Assembly (NCBI GenBank): GCA_963550135.1
Contig: CAUVBP010000001.1
Coordinates: 1 to 64,000 of the forward strand
Direction: 5' to 3'
DNA from: Saccharimonas sp963550135
GTDB taxonomy: Bacteria > Patescibacteriota > Saccharimonadia > Saccharimonadales > Saccharimonadaceae
Length of the DNA stretch: 64,000 nucleotides
A program made the position numbers and the translations under genes. Positions 31,071 to 39,336 of the stretch are shown here, piece by piece. Under the pieces are notes generated by a model. It saw only the letters and a list, made by a program, of their open reading frames with translations, had not been told where the DNA came from and did no database searches. Position 1 is the stretch's first letter, and each line of letters starts with the position of its first letter.

Positions 31071-31448
31071 CTAGAGCGTGGTTGATGGGTCAGTATACCA
31101 GTCCATCATTCGCTCAAAGTATTCTCTACTCACCCCCCTCTCCGAAGATACCAAATCCTCGGGATAATAGTCTGAACTCGTCAAAACAATACCATCGCTG
31201 TCCAGTGTGAAGCTAGCCAGCAACAGCATCTCTTCCGTCACCAAGATAGCGAAGCGTCCATAGAAGTAATAGACCTCTACCGAAAATCCTACCTAGCGGG
31301 CGGAATCTACAAGTTCAGTGACATTGCGGGCTGTTTCATCGTGCTTCGAAAGCCAAGCGAGAAGTCCGCACCCAATTTTTTGTACGTAACCAGACTGCCA
31401 GACATTCCTGGACATGCCTCCCAAAAACAGCCCTCGATCAAGTTCCAT
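31071..31448 (-). pseudogene. Cassette G: small gene with an in-frame TAG
   Basis: From the ATG at 31448 (GGAGGAAGG upstream, after a CGCCCC/GGGGCG hairpin) 51 codons run to TAG at 31295-31293. The same frame then continues for 73 sense codons (VGFSVEVYYFYGRFAILVTEEM ... ERMMDWYTDPSTTL) to a second TAG at 31071. The distal part has protein-like composition, so the reading frame was probably once whole. A nonsense mutation, amber read-through or two separate peptides are all possible. No family is recognised; FEVYY in cassette F and VEVYY here are a faint similarity only. Confidence 0.55.
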
Positions 31449-31528
31449 CTCAAACCTTCCTCCCGCCCCGTGCTGGGGCGATCGACGATGATTGTACCCA
31501 GGCCCTATGCCTAGAGCCAGCACTCAAT

Positions 31529-31534
31529 ACTATA
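31529..31534 (-). promoter_or_regulatory. Cassette G -10 box
   Basis: Minus strand TGG-TATAGT (31529-31534), just past the pilB stop codon. A leader of about 75 nt follows. No good -35 is seen. Confidence 0.5.
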
Positions 31535-31546
31535 CCACAATTTGCG

Positions 31547-33169
31547 TTAAATCACCCGTGCTATTTCCTCGAGCGTGGTCTCGCCGCGCAAAGCCGCCAG
31601 CACGCCGACCTGCTCGAGTGTTAGCATGCCTTCGTTTCGGGCGGTTTCTTCTATCGTCTCGGGGTGAACATCTTGGACGTCGCCGCGGATAAACTTCTGG
31701 ATTTCATCGGTAACAACCAGCTGTTCCATGATAACCACCCGGCCTTTGTAGCCAAACGGCGCATCTTCGCTAGGCACGGGGCGCCACAGCTTGAAATTAT
31801 CCAGATCAGGCTTCTCGACATCAGGCGGCAGCTTTTCGAGTACGCGCTGAACATATTTACGTGTTGCTTCATCAGGTTCATATGCTTCCTTGGTGTGATC
31901 GACTAAACGCCGCACCAAACGCTGAGCAATCAACAAGCGGATAGCGCTTGAAAAGATCGGGTTAACTCCAATCATATCAATCATACGGCTAAAGGCTGTA
32001 CTGGTAGTATTGGCGTGAAAGCTCGATAGCACCAAATGGCCGGTGATTGACGCCTGAATAGCCGTGCGCGCCGTATCGACATCACGGATCTCGCCAACCA
32101 TCACCACATCCGGGTCGAGACGCAAAACACTGCGCAAACCATCAGCGAAACTCTGCCCGTGCGTCGTGTCGATCGGGATTTGCGACATGCCGCTCAGGCC
32201 ATACTCGATCGGATCCTCGAGCGTAATCAGCTTGCGATCAGTGGTATTCAACGCATTGAGCATACTATAAAGCGTCGTCGACTTACCCGAGCCAGTCGGC
32301 CCGACCATCAGCACCAGACCGCGCGGGTGGCTGACAACTTCGTCGATTTCCTTGCGCTGGCGCGGCGGAATACCCAGCAAATCCAAGTTCAACAATGATT
32401 CATCAAAATTAAACAAACGCAGCACCGCATCTTGCCCGTACAACGTTGGCACAGTCTCGACGCGCAGATTCAATAGATGCGTGCCTTGATCGGTAGTGAT
32501 TTCCATCTGCATATGGCCGGACTGCGACTCCATAGCTGCACTGCTAACACCAGCACGGCTAGCTAGCTCGCCCATAATAATTCGGTAGCGCGAACGTTCT
32601 AGCTGCGCCACCGGGTGCAGCGCGCCGTCGACGCGCATGCGTACGCGGATAGAATCGCGCTCGTTTTCAATGTGAATATCGCTAGCGCCAAGCCTGTCCG
32701 CCTGCTTGATCAGGAAATCAAATAATTCCTCGCTCGATACCAGATTCAACGTCTGGCTAACTTGAGCGATGGTGTTGCTATCGCCCTCTTTAGCAATCTC
32801 GATATCATCATAGGCAGTACGCTGCGGCGGATCGTAACGCAGCATCATCGCCCGGTAGCCGCTAGCGCTGATCAGCAAAAACTGCAATTTGTCGCCGCGA
32901 TCTTGATACTCGCGCTTGATCTTCTGCAAAATAGATTGCGGCGTTTGCGAGGTTACGCCGATTTGGTACATCACTTCGTTGCCGCCCTTGGCTAGCGGCA
33001 CGATGCGGTATTGGTGCATTTTCTCGATCGGAATCATGCCAGGGACTAGCGGTAGCGTATCCTCTAGATTGCGCATATCAACATACGGCAAACCCAAAAT
33101 AGTCGCCCGCTGGCGGGTAGCTTTTTCGTCTTGTTCGCGCCGACGGCGCTGGACTTCTTCTTCATCCAT
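31547..33169 (-). CDS. pilB: Type IV pilus / type II secretion ATPase (PilB/GspE)
   Basis: Hexameric ATPase that drives pilus extension. 540 residues. An N-terminal MshE-type domain (TILGLPYVDMRNLEDTLPLVPG) is followed by Walker A GPTGSGKSTTLY, the Asp box ITLEDPIEYGLSG, Walker B DPDVVMVGEIRD and the His box TGHLVLSSFHAN. The four-Cys zinc finger usual in PilB is absent (the corresponding region is YVQRVLEKLPPDVEKPDLDNF). Leaderless: TAAAAT is seven bases before the ATG. No other pilus genes are in the window. Confidence 0.93.
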   Translation of the reverse strand: MDEEEVQRRRREQDEKATRQRATILGLPYVDMRNLEDTLPLVPGMIPIEKMHQYRIVPLAKGGNEVMYQIGVTSQTPQSILQKIKREYQDRGDKLQFLLISASGYRAMMLRYDPPQRTAYDDIEIAKEGDSNTIAQVSQTLNLVSSEELFDFLIKQADRLGASDIHIENERDSIRVRMRVDGALHPVAQLERSRYRIIMGELASRAGVSSAAMESQSGHMQMEITTDQGTHLLNLRVETVPTLYGQDAVLRLFNFDESLLNLDLLGIPPRQRKEIDEVVSHPRGLVLMVGPTGSGKSTTLYSMLNALNTTDRKLITLEDPIEYGLSGMSQIPIDTTHGQSFADGLRSVLRLDPDVVMVGEIRDVDTARTAIQASITGHLVLSSFHANTTSTAFSRMIDMIGVNPIFSSAIRLLIAQRLVRRLVDHTKEAYEPDEATRKYVQRVLEKLPPDVEKPDLDNFKLWRPVPSEDAPFGYKGRVVIMEQLVVTDEIQKFIRGDVQDVHPETIEETARNEGMLTLEQVGVLAALRGETTLEEIARVI

Positions 33170-33176
33170 CACCTTT

Positions 33177-33215
33177 ATTTTAGCAAAAAGCTTGCGCTAA
33201 AAACAGTGCTACAAT
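33177..33215. promoter_or_regulatory. Divergent leaderless promoters (pilB / SpoU methyltransferase)
   Basis: Minus strand TAAAAT (33177-33182), 7 nt from the pilB ATG (33169). Plus strand TGC-TACAAT (33210-33215), 6 nt from the methyltransferase ATG (33222). Confidence 0.65.
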
Positions 33216-33221
33216 AGAATT

Positions 33222-33767
33222 ATGCCAAAAATCGTCGTCATCGCCCACAACATCCGCTCGGCTTTCAATGTCGGGTCGATTTTCCGGACATGCGAAGGTT
33301 TCGGTGTCGAACGGTTGATTTTGAGCGGCTATACGCCCTACCCAGATTTGAGTTTGTGCCGCGAAGCGCCAAATTGCGCGCTAATCGATGGTGAAATCAC
33401 GCGAGACGACCAGCGTCTGCCGCACATCCGCGAAAAAATTACCAAGCAAATTCACAAAACTGCGCTCGGCGCCGAGAGTCTGGTGCCGTTTGAGTATCGC
33501 GAAGTACCGCCGCTAGACGAACTGCGGCAGCTGGGCTACCGTATCGCCGCCCTAGAACAAGCCGCCAATAGCACCAATCTGCGCAATTATTCGGCGCCAG
33601 ACCGCATTGCGTTGCTGCTAGGCGAAGAAGTCGACGGTATCGCGCCCGAATGGCTGGCTTTGGCTGACGATATCATTGAGATTCCGATGTTCGGGCAAAA
33701 AGAGTCGTTCAATGTGTCGGTAGCGGCCGGAATCGCGCTATACGAACTAGAAAAAGCGGCAAAATAG
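33222..33767 (+). CDS. SpoU-family RNA 2'-O-methyltransferase (TrmH type)
   Basis: 181 residues with the SPOUT trefoil knot. Motif 1 is NIRSAFNVGSIFRTCEGFGV (the conserved N and R), motif 2 IALLLGEEVDGIAPEWLALAD and motif 3 IPMFGQKESFNVSVAAGIALYE. It methylates ribose in tRNA or rRNA; the substrate cannot be assigned. The extra N-terminal L30e-like domain of rRNA-specific members is absent, which favours a tRNA target. Leaderless. Confidence 0.9.
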   Translation: MPKIVVIAHNIRSAFNVGSIFRTCEGFGVERLILSGYTPYPDLSLCREAPNCALIDGEITRDDQRLPHIREKITKQIHKTALGAESLVPFEYREVPPLDELRQLGYRIAALEQAANSTNLRNYSAPDRIALLLGEEVDGIAPEWLALADDIIEIPMFGQKESFNVSVAAGIALYELEKAAK

Positions 33768-33818
33768 CCCGAAAAGGGTTCAAAATTTGCATTTTTTGCA
33801 AAATAATTGCTAAAAGTA

Positions 33819-33847
33819 TTGACAATTTCACTACTCTGTGCTATATT
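33819..33847 (+). promoter_or_regulatory. Cassette E promoter
   Basis: TTGACA (33819-33824), 17-nt spacer, TGC-TATATT (33842-33847); nearly the same sequence as the cassette A promoter. Confidence 0.9.
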
Positions 33848-33853
33848 AATACT

Positions 33854-33931
33854 AGCTTTTCGCTCAAGTTTTCGAAAATAAAGGGCGTGAAGTTGCCCTT
33901 TTACTTGAGCGAGTGATTCTAGGAGGAATCA
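33854..33931 (+). promoter_or_regulatory. Cassette E structured leader and SD-loop hairpin
   Basis: Outer stem CGCTCAAGT (33861-33869) with ACTTGAGCG (33903-33911). Inner hairpin AAGGGC (33881-33886) with GCCCTT (33895-33900) and loop GTGAAGTT, a variant of GGAAGGTT. The start hairpin TGATTC (33914-33919) with GAATCA (33926-33931) carries AGGAG in the loop and pairs the A of the start codon. Confidence 0.8.
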
Positions 33932-34359
33932 TGAAGCGTTTCATTGCTCGTATCGCCCTCGAGTTCGCTGCCATCCTGGCCGCGGCCATTGTGGCCGCCC
34001 AGCTCGTTAAGAGCGGGTATCTCGCCCTCGGGGTGAGTATCCTCTCTATCTACGCGATTTTCAGCCTGTATAGGCTGGGCATTGAGAAGATCAATGCCCA
34101 ACGCGAGAGGGGTCTCAAGGAGGCGCAGGTGCGCCGCCTTGAGGCTGATCTGTCCGTCAAGGAGGCACAGGTGCACCGACTCGAGGCGGCGCTCGTCGAC
34201 GCCGCATCCGAGGCCCTTTGGGTCTCAGACATCGAGATTCGTGATAGCAAGGTAGTTTACAAGATCGATGCCCCTGGTCGCGGGCGCATTGTCATCTACC
34301 TCCCCATAGAAAAGGACGCCAAGAACGAGGACGCCCCCGCGGCATCCAACAAGGGCTGA
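33931..34359 (+). CDS. Cassette E membrane protein with coiled coil
   Basis: 142 residues from the ATG at 33931; not recognised. It has two hydrophobic helices (FIARIALEFAAILAAAIVAAQLV and YLALGVSILSIYAIFSLY), a coiled coil with a duplicated heptad block (KEAQVRRLEADLSV, KEAQVHRLEAALVD) and a small C-terminal domain (IRDSKVVYKIDAPGRGRIVIYLPIE). Several inverted repeats lie in the frame: 34021-34037, 34062-34077, 34077-34099, a 14-nt arm pair 34114-34143, and 34210-34226. The most protein-like member of the cassette family. Confidence 0.7.
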   Translation: MKRFIARIALEFAAILAAAIVAAQLVKSGYLALGVSILSIYAIFSLYRLGIEKINAQRERGLKEAQVRRLEADLSVKEAQVHRLEAALVDAASEALWVSDIEIRDSKVVYKIDAPGRGRIVIYLPIEKDAKNEDAPAASNKG

Positions 34360-34372
34360 TAAAGCCCGCTAG

Positions 34373-34436
34373 AAAATAGCCCGCCTAGAGGCCACCAGCC
34401 TCGGCGCAAGGCCTTTCTGGCGGGCTATTTTCTTTG
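34373..34436 (+). terminator. Cassette E terminator
   Basis: AAAATAGCCCGCC (34373-34385) pairs with GGCGGGCTATTTT (34419-34431), extended by GAGGCC/GGCCTT, and followed by CTTTGG. Confidence 0.9.
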
Positions 34437-34459
34437 GTCAAAATTATCCGCATCCTAGG

Positions 34460-37400
34460 CTATTTCACCTTGACGCATTCGTCGCCCAATAGTTCGGCCA
34501 GGCCAGCGCGCAGATTACGCTGAGCATCGACCCGAAACGGCAGACGGATGGCATTGGACTTATCATCGCCCAAAATCATAATGATGTCGTTTTGGCCAGG
34601 ATTTTGGCTGCACAGTTTCTTGAGCGAGACCAGCAGGTCGCGGTCGCTCGGGTTTTTGACTTTGACATAGACAGTTTCCAGTTTTTCTAGAGGCTTGGCG
34701 GTGATTGCCGGTGCCGCTTTGGCGCTGGCTGCAGCCGTAACGGCTGGTGCGCCGCCTCCAGATTTGCGCGGATAGCGTTTATTTTTGACGGCCGCGCGGC
34801 CTTTGGGGGCGGCCATTTTGCGGCCGTGGCTTTGGTATTCGTTGAGTTCTTTGTCGGTAACGATACTAATTTCGTCAGCGATGATTTTGGCTTCGTCGGT
34901 CATGTTGCCGTCGCGGTCACGGGCGTTGATTGTGCCGGCCACCTTGATGATAGCATCTTGTTGCAAGTTGTCGCCAAGCTGCTCGTACAGCCTCGGGAAA
35001 ACGATTAATTCTGCCTCGCTAGTTTTGTCCTCGATACCAACAAACGCCATTTTAGTGCCAGCCTTGGTGACAATAGTGCGTACCGTCGACACCAAGCCGC
35101 CGACCGACACTTTCTGCCCGTCGATTTGCGGCGTGCAGGCATGCAGCGGGATGGTCTGCTCCTCGAAAAAGGCATCGTAATTATCTAGCGGATGCGCGCT
35201 GATATACAGGCCCAGCAATTCGCGCTCCCACATCAGCTGTTCTTTGTTGGTGTATTTGACCGGCGAAGTCTTCAGTTCGACCGACGGTATCAACTTGTCG
35301 CCGCCGAGCGCCGCGAACATATCAACTTGCCCGCTGAGCGCTTCCTTTTGCAGCTTGCTGGCAAAAGCCAGAATCGTATCGAGATTAAATAGCAAATCGC
35401 TGCGGTCGCCTAGCGCGTCGAAAGCGCCGGCTTTGACCAGCGATTCCCAAGCTTTGCGATTAACTTTGCTGGTACTGACACGTTTGGCAAAATCCTCAAC
35501 CGACTTGAACGGGCCGTCAGCCTCGCGGGCGCGAATGATCTCTTCGACTGCGCCGACACCGACGCCTTTGACCGCTGCCATACCGAAGCGGACTTGCTTG
35601 GCAGCGGGCACCACGCCGAACTCAACGTAAGATTGATTAACATCTGGCGCCAGAACCTCCAAGCCCATATGCTTGCATTCAGTGATTTCAATCGCCAGGC
35701 GGTCGATATCGTCGTGATCACTGGTCATTAGCGCCGCCATGAAAGCGTCCGGATAATGCGCTTTCAGGTACGCCGTCCAATAAGCGATCAAGCCGTAACA
35801 AGCGGCGTGAGACTTGTTGAAACAGTAATTAGCGAACTCCTCCAGCTGTGTCCAAAAGGTTTCCGCCATTTCGCGCGTGGCGCCGCCAACTTTGACCGCG
35901 CCCTCGACGAACTCCGGCTTAACCTTTTTCATCAAGTCGATTTTTTTCTTACCGACGGCTTTACGCAGCGTATCAGCTTGACCGCCAGTAAAGCCGCACC
36001 ATTCCTTAGAAATTTGCATAAATTGCTCTTGGTAAACCAAAATTCCGTAAGTGTTTTCTAGCGAGTTGCGCATACCCTCGTGCAAGTAGGTAATCGGCTC
36101 TTCACCATGCTTGCGGCGGATAAAGCTATCGATAAACTGCATCGGCCCCGGGCGGTACAAAGCCACCATAGCGATGATATCCTCGAAATGCGTCGGCTTG
36201 AGCGCCCGCAGATAGCGTTTCATGCCCGCCGATTCTAACTGAAACACGCCGGTGGTGTCGCCGCGCTGAAACAGCTCGTATGTCGGCTTGTCATCTAGCG
36301 GCAAATGCGCCAGATCGATTTCCTCTTTATAAACTTTTTTGATAATACGCATGGCATTGTTAATAATCGTCAAGTTACTGAGTCCCAAAAAGTCCATCTT
36401 CAGCAGTCCCAATTCCTCAACCTCGCCCATCGGGAACTGCGTGGCCACCACGCCCTTTTGTGCCATTTCTAGCGGAATATAATTGACCAGCGTATCCGGC
36501 GCAATCACCACGCCGCAGGCATGAACACCGTGACTGCGAATCGTGCCCTCGAGCTGGATGGCGTAATCCAGCACCTCTTTGGCGGTAGGGTTATTCTCGT
36601 ACTCCTTACGCAGATCGGCGTCCTCTTTAACACTAACCGACAGCGGGATATGCCGGCCCTGGTTTGGCGGCGGCACCAACTTAGCCAATCGGTCGCTCTC
36701 GGCATACGGCACCTCAAGCACCCTGGCGACGTCGCGCACCGCCATGCGGCCAAACATCTTACCGAAGGTAGCTATATTACTGACGTGGTCTTCGCCGTAT
36801 TTTTTAGCGCAATATTCAATCACTTCGTCGCGGCGAGTGTCTTGAATATCGACGTCAATATCGGGCATGGAAATACGATCCGGATTTAGGAAACGCTCAA
36901 ACAGCAGACCATACTTCAGCGGATCAAGGTCGGTAATGTTCAGCGCATAAGCAATAATAGAACCAGCCGCTGAACCACGGCCCGGGCCAAAAACGATCCC
37001 TTGAGATTTACCCCAGTTGATAAAATCCTGGACAATCAAGAAATAGCCCTCATAACCCATATTGCCCATCACGCCCAGCTCCATCTCGGCGCGCTGGCGA
37101 ACTTCGTCAGACAATTGCGGGATGATATCGTCAGGGTCTAATTTCTCGGCTTCCTCTTTCGAAGCGCCATTATAACGCTGCAATAGACCTTGATAAGTCA
37201 ACCTCAGCAGATACGAGTGCTCGTTCTCGCCTTCAGGCAGCGGATATTTAGGAATAAGAATGCGGCCCAGCTCAATTTCAACATTACAGCGGTCAGCCAC
37301 TTTTTTAGTGTTACGAATTACCTCGGGATACTCCTCTCCCCAGTGAGCGATGATATCGCGCGGGTCGGTCAAGTGTAGTTCAAAGTCTTTCAGACTCATC

Positions 37401-38161
37401 CGCTTTTCATCGCTCAAGTACGAACCAGTACCGACACACAGCAAAATTTCGTGCGCATCTTGGTGATCATGTGTCAAATAGTGGCCATCGCAAGTCACCA
37501 CCATCTCGATGTCTAACTCCTTCGATAGCTTAATCAAACCCTCGTTGATTTTCGCCTGGACGTCCCAATGCGTGTTTGATTTTGGATGGCCGTGGTCTTG
37601 TAATTCCAGATAGTAACGGTCGCCCAGAATCGATTTATACCATTTGGCGATATCGCGGGCGCGGTCGTAGTCATCTTCTTTGAGAGCTACGCCAATTTCA
37701 CCGCTAGCACAACCGCTCATCACAATTAGCCCTTCATGCAACTCCTCCAGCAAGTCGTGATCAATCCGCGGTTTGTAATACATCCCCTCCAGATTAGCCT
37801 GCGTCGATAGCTTCATCAGATTATGAAAGCCAGTATTATTCATCGCCAGCACCGTCAAGTGAAAACGCTGCTTATCCTTGGCCGGATCGCGGTCAAAGCG
37901 CGAACGCGCCGCTACGTACGTCTCGATACCGAGAATCGGCTTGATGCCGGCCTTTTTGGCAGTTTTATAATAGTCAAGGATACCGCTCATCGTACCGTGG
38001 TCGGTTACTGCCGCCGCCTCCATGCCGAACTCCTTAACTTTATCAACCAAATCATTGATTTTAGTCAAGCCGTCTAGCACCGAATGAAAGGTATGATTAT
38101 GCAGGTGTACGAAATCGCTCGGTTGCAGCGCCGGCTGGCCTTGTGCTGAATTACTACCCAT
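34460..38161 (-). CDS. dnaE: DNA polymerase III alpha subunit
   Basis: Replicative polymerase. 1233 residues. The PHP domain is N-terminal (HLHNHTFHSVLDG, AVTDHGTMSGILDY). The catalytic Asp residues are in MPDIDVDIQD (about residue 430), and FGPGRGSAAGSI and VALYRPGPMQFI are class signatures. A helix-hairpin-helix (FGMAAVKGVGVGAVEEI) and a C-terminal OB fold (VSVGGLVSTVRTIVTKAGTKMAFVGIEDKT) follow. TATAAT (38173-38178) lies 11 nt before the ATG, so the leader is only a few bases. Confidence 0.97.
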   Translation of the reverse strand: MGSNSAQGQPALQPSDFVHLHNHTFHSVLDGLTKINDLVDKVKEFGMEAAAVTDHGTMSGILDYYKTAKKAGIKPILGIETYVAARSRFDRDPAKDKQRFHLTVLAMNNTGFHNLMKLSTQANLEGMYYKPRIDHDLLEELHEGLIVMSGCASGEIGVALKEDDYDRARDIAKWYKSILGDRYYLELQDHGHPKSNTHWDVQAKINEGLIKLSKELDIEMVVTCDGHYLTHDHQDAHEILLCVGTGSYLSDEKRMSLKDFELHLTDPRDIIAHWGEEYPEVIRNTKKVADRCNVEIELGRILIPKYPLPEGENEHSYLLRLTYQGLLQRYNGASKEEAEKLDPDDIIPQLSDEVRQRAEMELGVMGNMGYEGYFLIVQDFINWGKSQGIVFGPGRGSAAGSIIAYALNITDLDPLKYGLLFERFLNPDRISMPDIDVDIQDTRRDEVIEYCAKKYGEDHVSNIATFGKMFGRMAVRDVARVLEVPYAESDRLAKLVPPPNQGRHIPLSVSVKEDADLRKEYENNPTAKEVLDYAIQLEGTIRSHGVHACGVVIAPDTLVNYIPLEMAQKGVVATQFPMGEVEELGLLKMDFLGLSNLTIINNAMRIIKKVYKEEIDLAHLPLDDKPTYELFQRGDTTGVFQLESAGMKRYLRALKPTHFEDIIAMVALYRPGPMQFIDSFIRRKHGEEPITYLHEGMRNSLENTYGILVYQEQFMQISKEWCGFTGGQADTLRKAVGKKKIDLMKKVKPEFVEGAVKVGGATREMAETFWTQLEEFANYCFNKSHAACYGLIAYWTAYLKAHYPDAFMAALMTSDHDDIDRLAIEITECKHMGLEVLAPDVNQSYVEFGVVPAAKQVRFGMAAVKGVGVGAVEEIIRAREADGPFKSVEDFAKRVSTSKVNRKAWESLVKAGAFDALGDRSDLLFNLDTILAFASKLQKEALSGQVDMFAALGGDKLIPSVELKTSPVKYTNKEQLMWERELLGLYISAHPLDNYDAFFEEQTIPLHACTPQIDGQKVSVGGLVSTVRTIVTKAGTKMAFVGIEDKTSEAELIVFPRLYEQLGDNLQQDAIIKVAGTINARDRDGNMTDEAKIIADEISIVTDKELNEYQSHGRKMAAPKGRAAVKNKRYPRKSGGGAPAVTAAASAKAAPAITAKPLEKLETVYVKVKNPSDRDLLVSLKKLCSQNPGQNDIIMILGDDKSNAIRLPFRVDAQRNLRAGLAELLGDECVKVK

Positions 38162-38172
38162 ATCTTATGCTT

Positions 38173-38178
38173 ATTATA
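38173..38178 (-). promoter_or_regulatory. -10 box of dnaE
   Basis: Minus strand TATAAT, 11 nt before the ATG, giving a leader of about 4-5 nt. Confidence 0.6.
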
Positions 38179-38273
38179 GCGCAGACTAGGTTGTTTTTGA
38201 AGACGCGACGCGCCAATCTGCCTGCGCTCTTTGGCGCAGTAATTTTAAGGAGCAAAGAAGCCGTTTGGCAACG

Positions 38274-38573
38274 CTAGCGCCGGCTATTCTGCATAACATT
38301 AAGTATTTGATCGATAAAGCCAGCCACGCTCGGGACGAGTTGGCCGGTGAGATTAAGCACCCAAACCAACAGCACAATCAGCATAGTACCGCCTAAAAGC
38401 GACCCGAAACCGAAAAATATACCGCGAAAAAAGTTAATCTTGTAAATTTCGTAGCGATTGCGATTGAAGTCGTTGAACAGTTCCTCGAGCAGCGCCTGGC
38501 GCGAGCCTTTTTCGTTGTCATCATGCAGACGCTGAGACATGCGGGCGAAGATGTTATTGTGCTTTTTAGCCAT
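38274..38573 (-). CDS. Small membrane protein, DUF5665-like
   Basis: 99 residues from the ATG at 38573 (the frame is open to 38795 but that part overlaps the YtxH gene and a terminator). A basic polar N-terminus, the segment NRYEIYKINFFRGIFFGFGSLLGGTMLIVLLVWVLNLTGQL (amphipathic plus TM helix) and a short C-terminal helix (FIDQILNVM) are typical of DUF5665 proteins. The function is unknown. It precedes dnaE by 112 nt. Confidence 0.7.
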   Translation of the reverse strand: MAKKHNNIFARMSQRLHDDNEKGSRQALLEELFNDFNRNRYEIYKINFFRGIFFGFGSLLGGTMLIVLLVWVLNLTGQLVPSVAGFIDQILNVMQNSRR

Positions 38574-38609
38574 AGATTTAGTTTGCCACAACTCGCCAGT
38601 TTTCACAAT

Positions 38610-38644
38610 AAAAAAGCGCCCTGATTTACAATAAAACAGAGCGC
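38610..38644 (-). terminator. Terminator after the YtxH gene
   Basis: GCGCCCTG (38616-38623) with CAGAGCGC (38637-38644), one mismatch, followed on the minus strand by six T. Confidence 0.75.
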
Positions 38645-38667
38645 CTTGAGTATTTGATTGGCTACAA

Positions 38668-38985
38668 TTATTTGCGCTTACTTGGGCGGCTGAATTCGTC
38701 CTTGGCGGCGTTAGCAGCACGCACAGCGCGGTCGCTATAGTCGTCAACAGTTTTGCGGCCTTCTTCGACGGCAGCATTGGCTTTGTTGCGGACATCGCTA
38801 TAAACTTTCTCGCCCTTGGCCTTGACCTCTTCGGCTTTTTCGCCAGCTTCGTTCTTTAGTTCGTTAGCCTTTTTCTTGAGATCAGCACGAGTTTCTTTGC
38901 CTGATTTTGGCGCCGTTAGCACGCCAGCGACTACCCCGGCAACTGCGCCAAAGAGCGCTCCCAAAACAAATTTACGTTTTGACAT
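38668..38985 (-). CDS. YtxH-domain protein
   Basis: 105 residues. The N-terminal glycine/alanine-rich TM helix FVLGALFGAVAGVVAGVLTAPKSGKETR is the YtxH signature. The rest is a long charged helix (KKKANELKNEAGEKAEEVKAKGEKVYSD). Such proteins are linked to envelope stress. GGAGG precedes the ATG. It is co-transcribed with the 86-residue protein upstream (2-nt gap). Confidence 0.85.
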   Translation of the reverse strand: MSKRKFVLGALFGAVAGVVAGVLTAPKSGKETRADLKKKANELKNEAGEKAEEVKAKGEKVYSDVRNKANAAVEEGRKTVDDYSDRAVRAANAAKDEFSRPSKRK

Positions 38986-38987
38986 AA

Positions 38988-39248
38988 TTAGTCCTCCTTA
39001 TTTTTATGTTTTTTGGTTTTATACATCATCGATTTGATGATCTTGGCGATTGCTGCCGGCGCCACCATAGCAGCCGCGCTATTGGCGACCGACTCTACCT
39101 TGAGGGCAGTACGTTCGGCGGCGCAAGCCACCCGCTTGATTTGGCGGGAAATCTGGATTAGCTTGATCGTCAAGATAATTGCTAGTAGCAAGAACAACGC
39201 CAAAGCTGCCGCCAAAATGATGACAAGTATTTGAGCCCATTCCATCAA
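38988..39248 (-). CDS. Small membrane protein next to YtxH (DUF948-like)
   Basis: 86 residues starting at TTG 39248 or ATG 39245 (AGGAG upstream). One long N-terminal TM helix (ILVIILAAALALFLLLAIILTIKLI) is followed by an amphipathic helix of the DUF948 kind (ISRQIKRVACAAERTALKVESVANSAA) and a basic tail. It probably works with the YtxH protein at the membrane. Confidence 0.7.
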   Translation of the reverse strand: MMEWAQILVIILAAALALFLLLAIILTIKLIQISRQIKRVACAAERTALKVESVANSAAAMVAPAAIAKIIKSMMYKTKKHKNKED

Positions 39249-39336
39249 TATTTGCGCTCCTTTTTGTTTATTTTAATACTGCTTTTTGCAGCTATATTCT
39301 CATTATACCACGTTCTGTCAGAAAAAGCTAGTGCTT

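Noticed and set aside
31071..31448. Recoded stop codons (UAG or UGA reassigned) across the genome
   Set aside because: TAG, TAA and TGA all end well-conserved genes here; only one gene has an internal TAG. The UGA-Gly code of some CPR groups is not supported.
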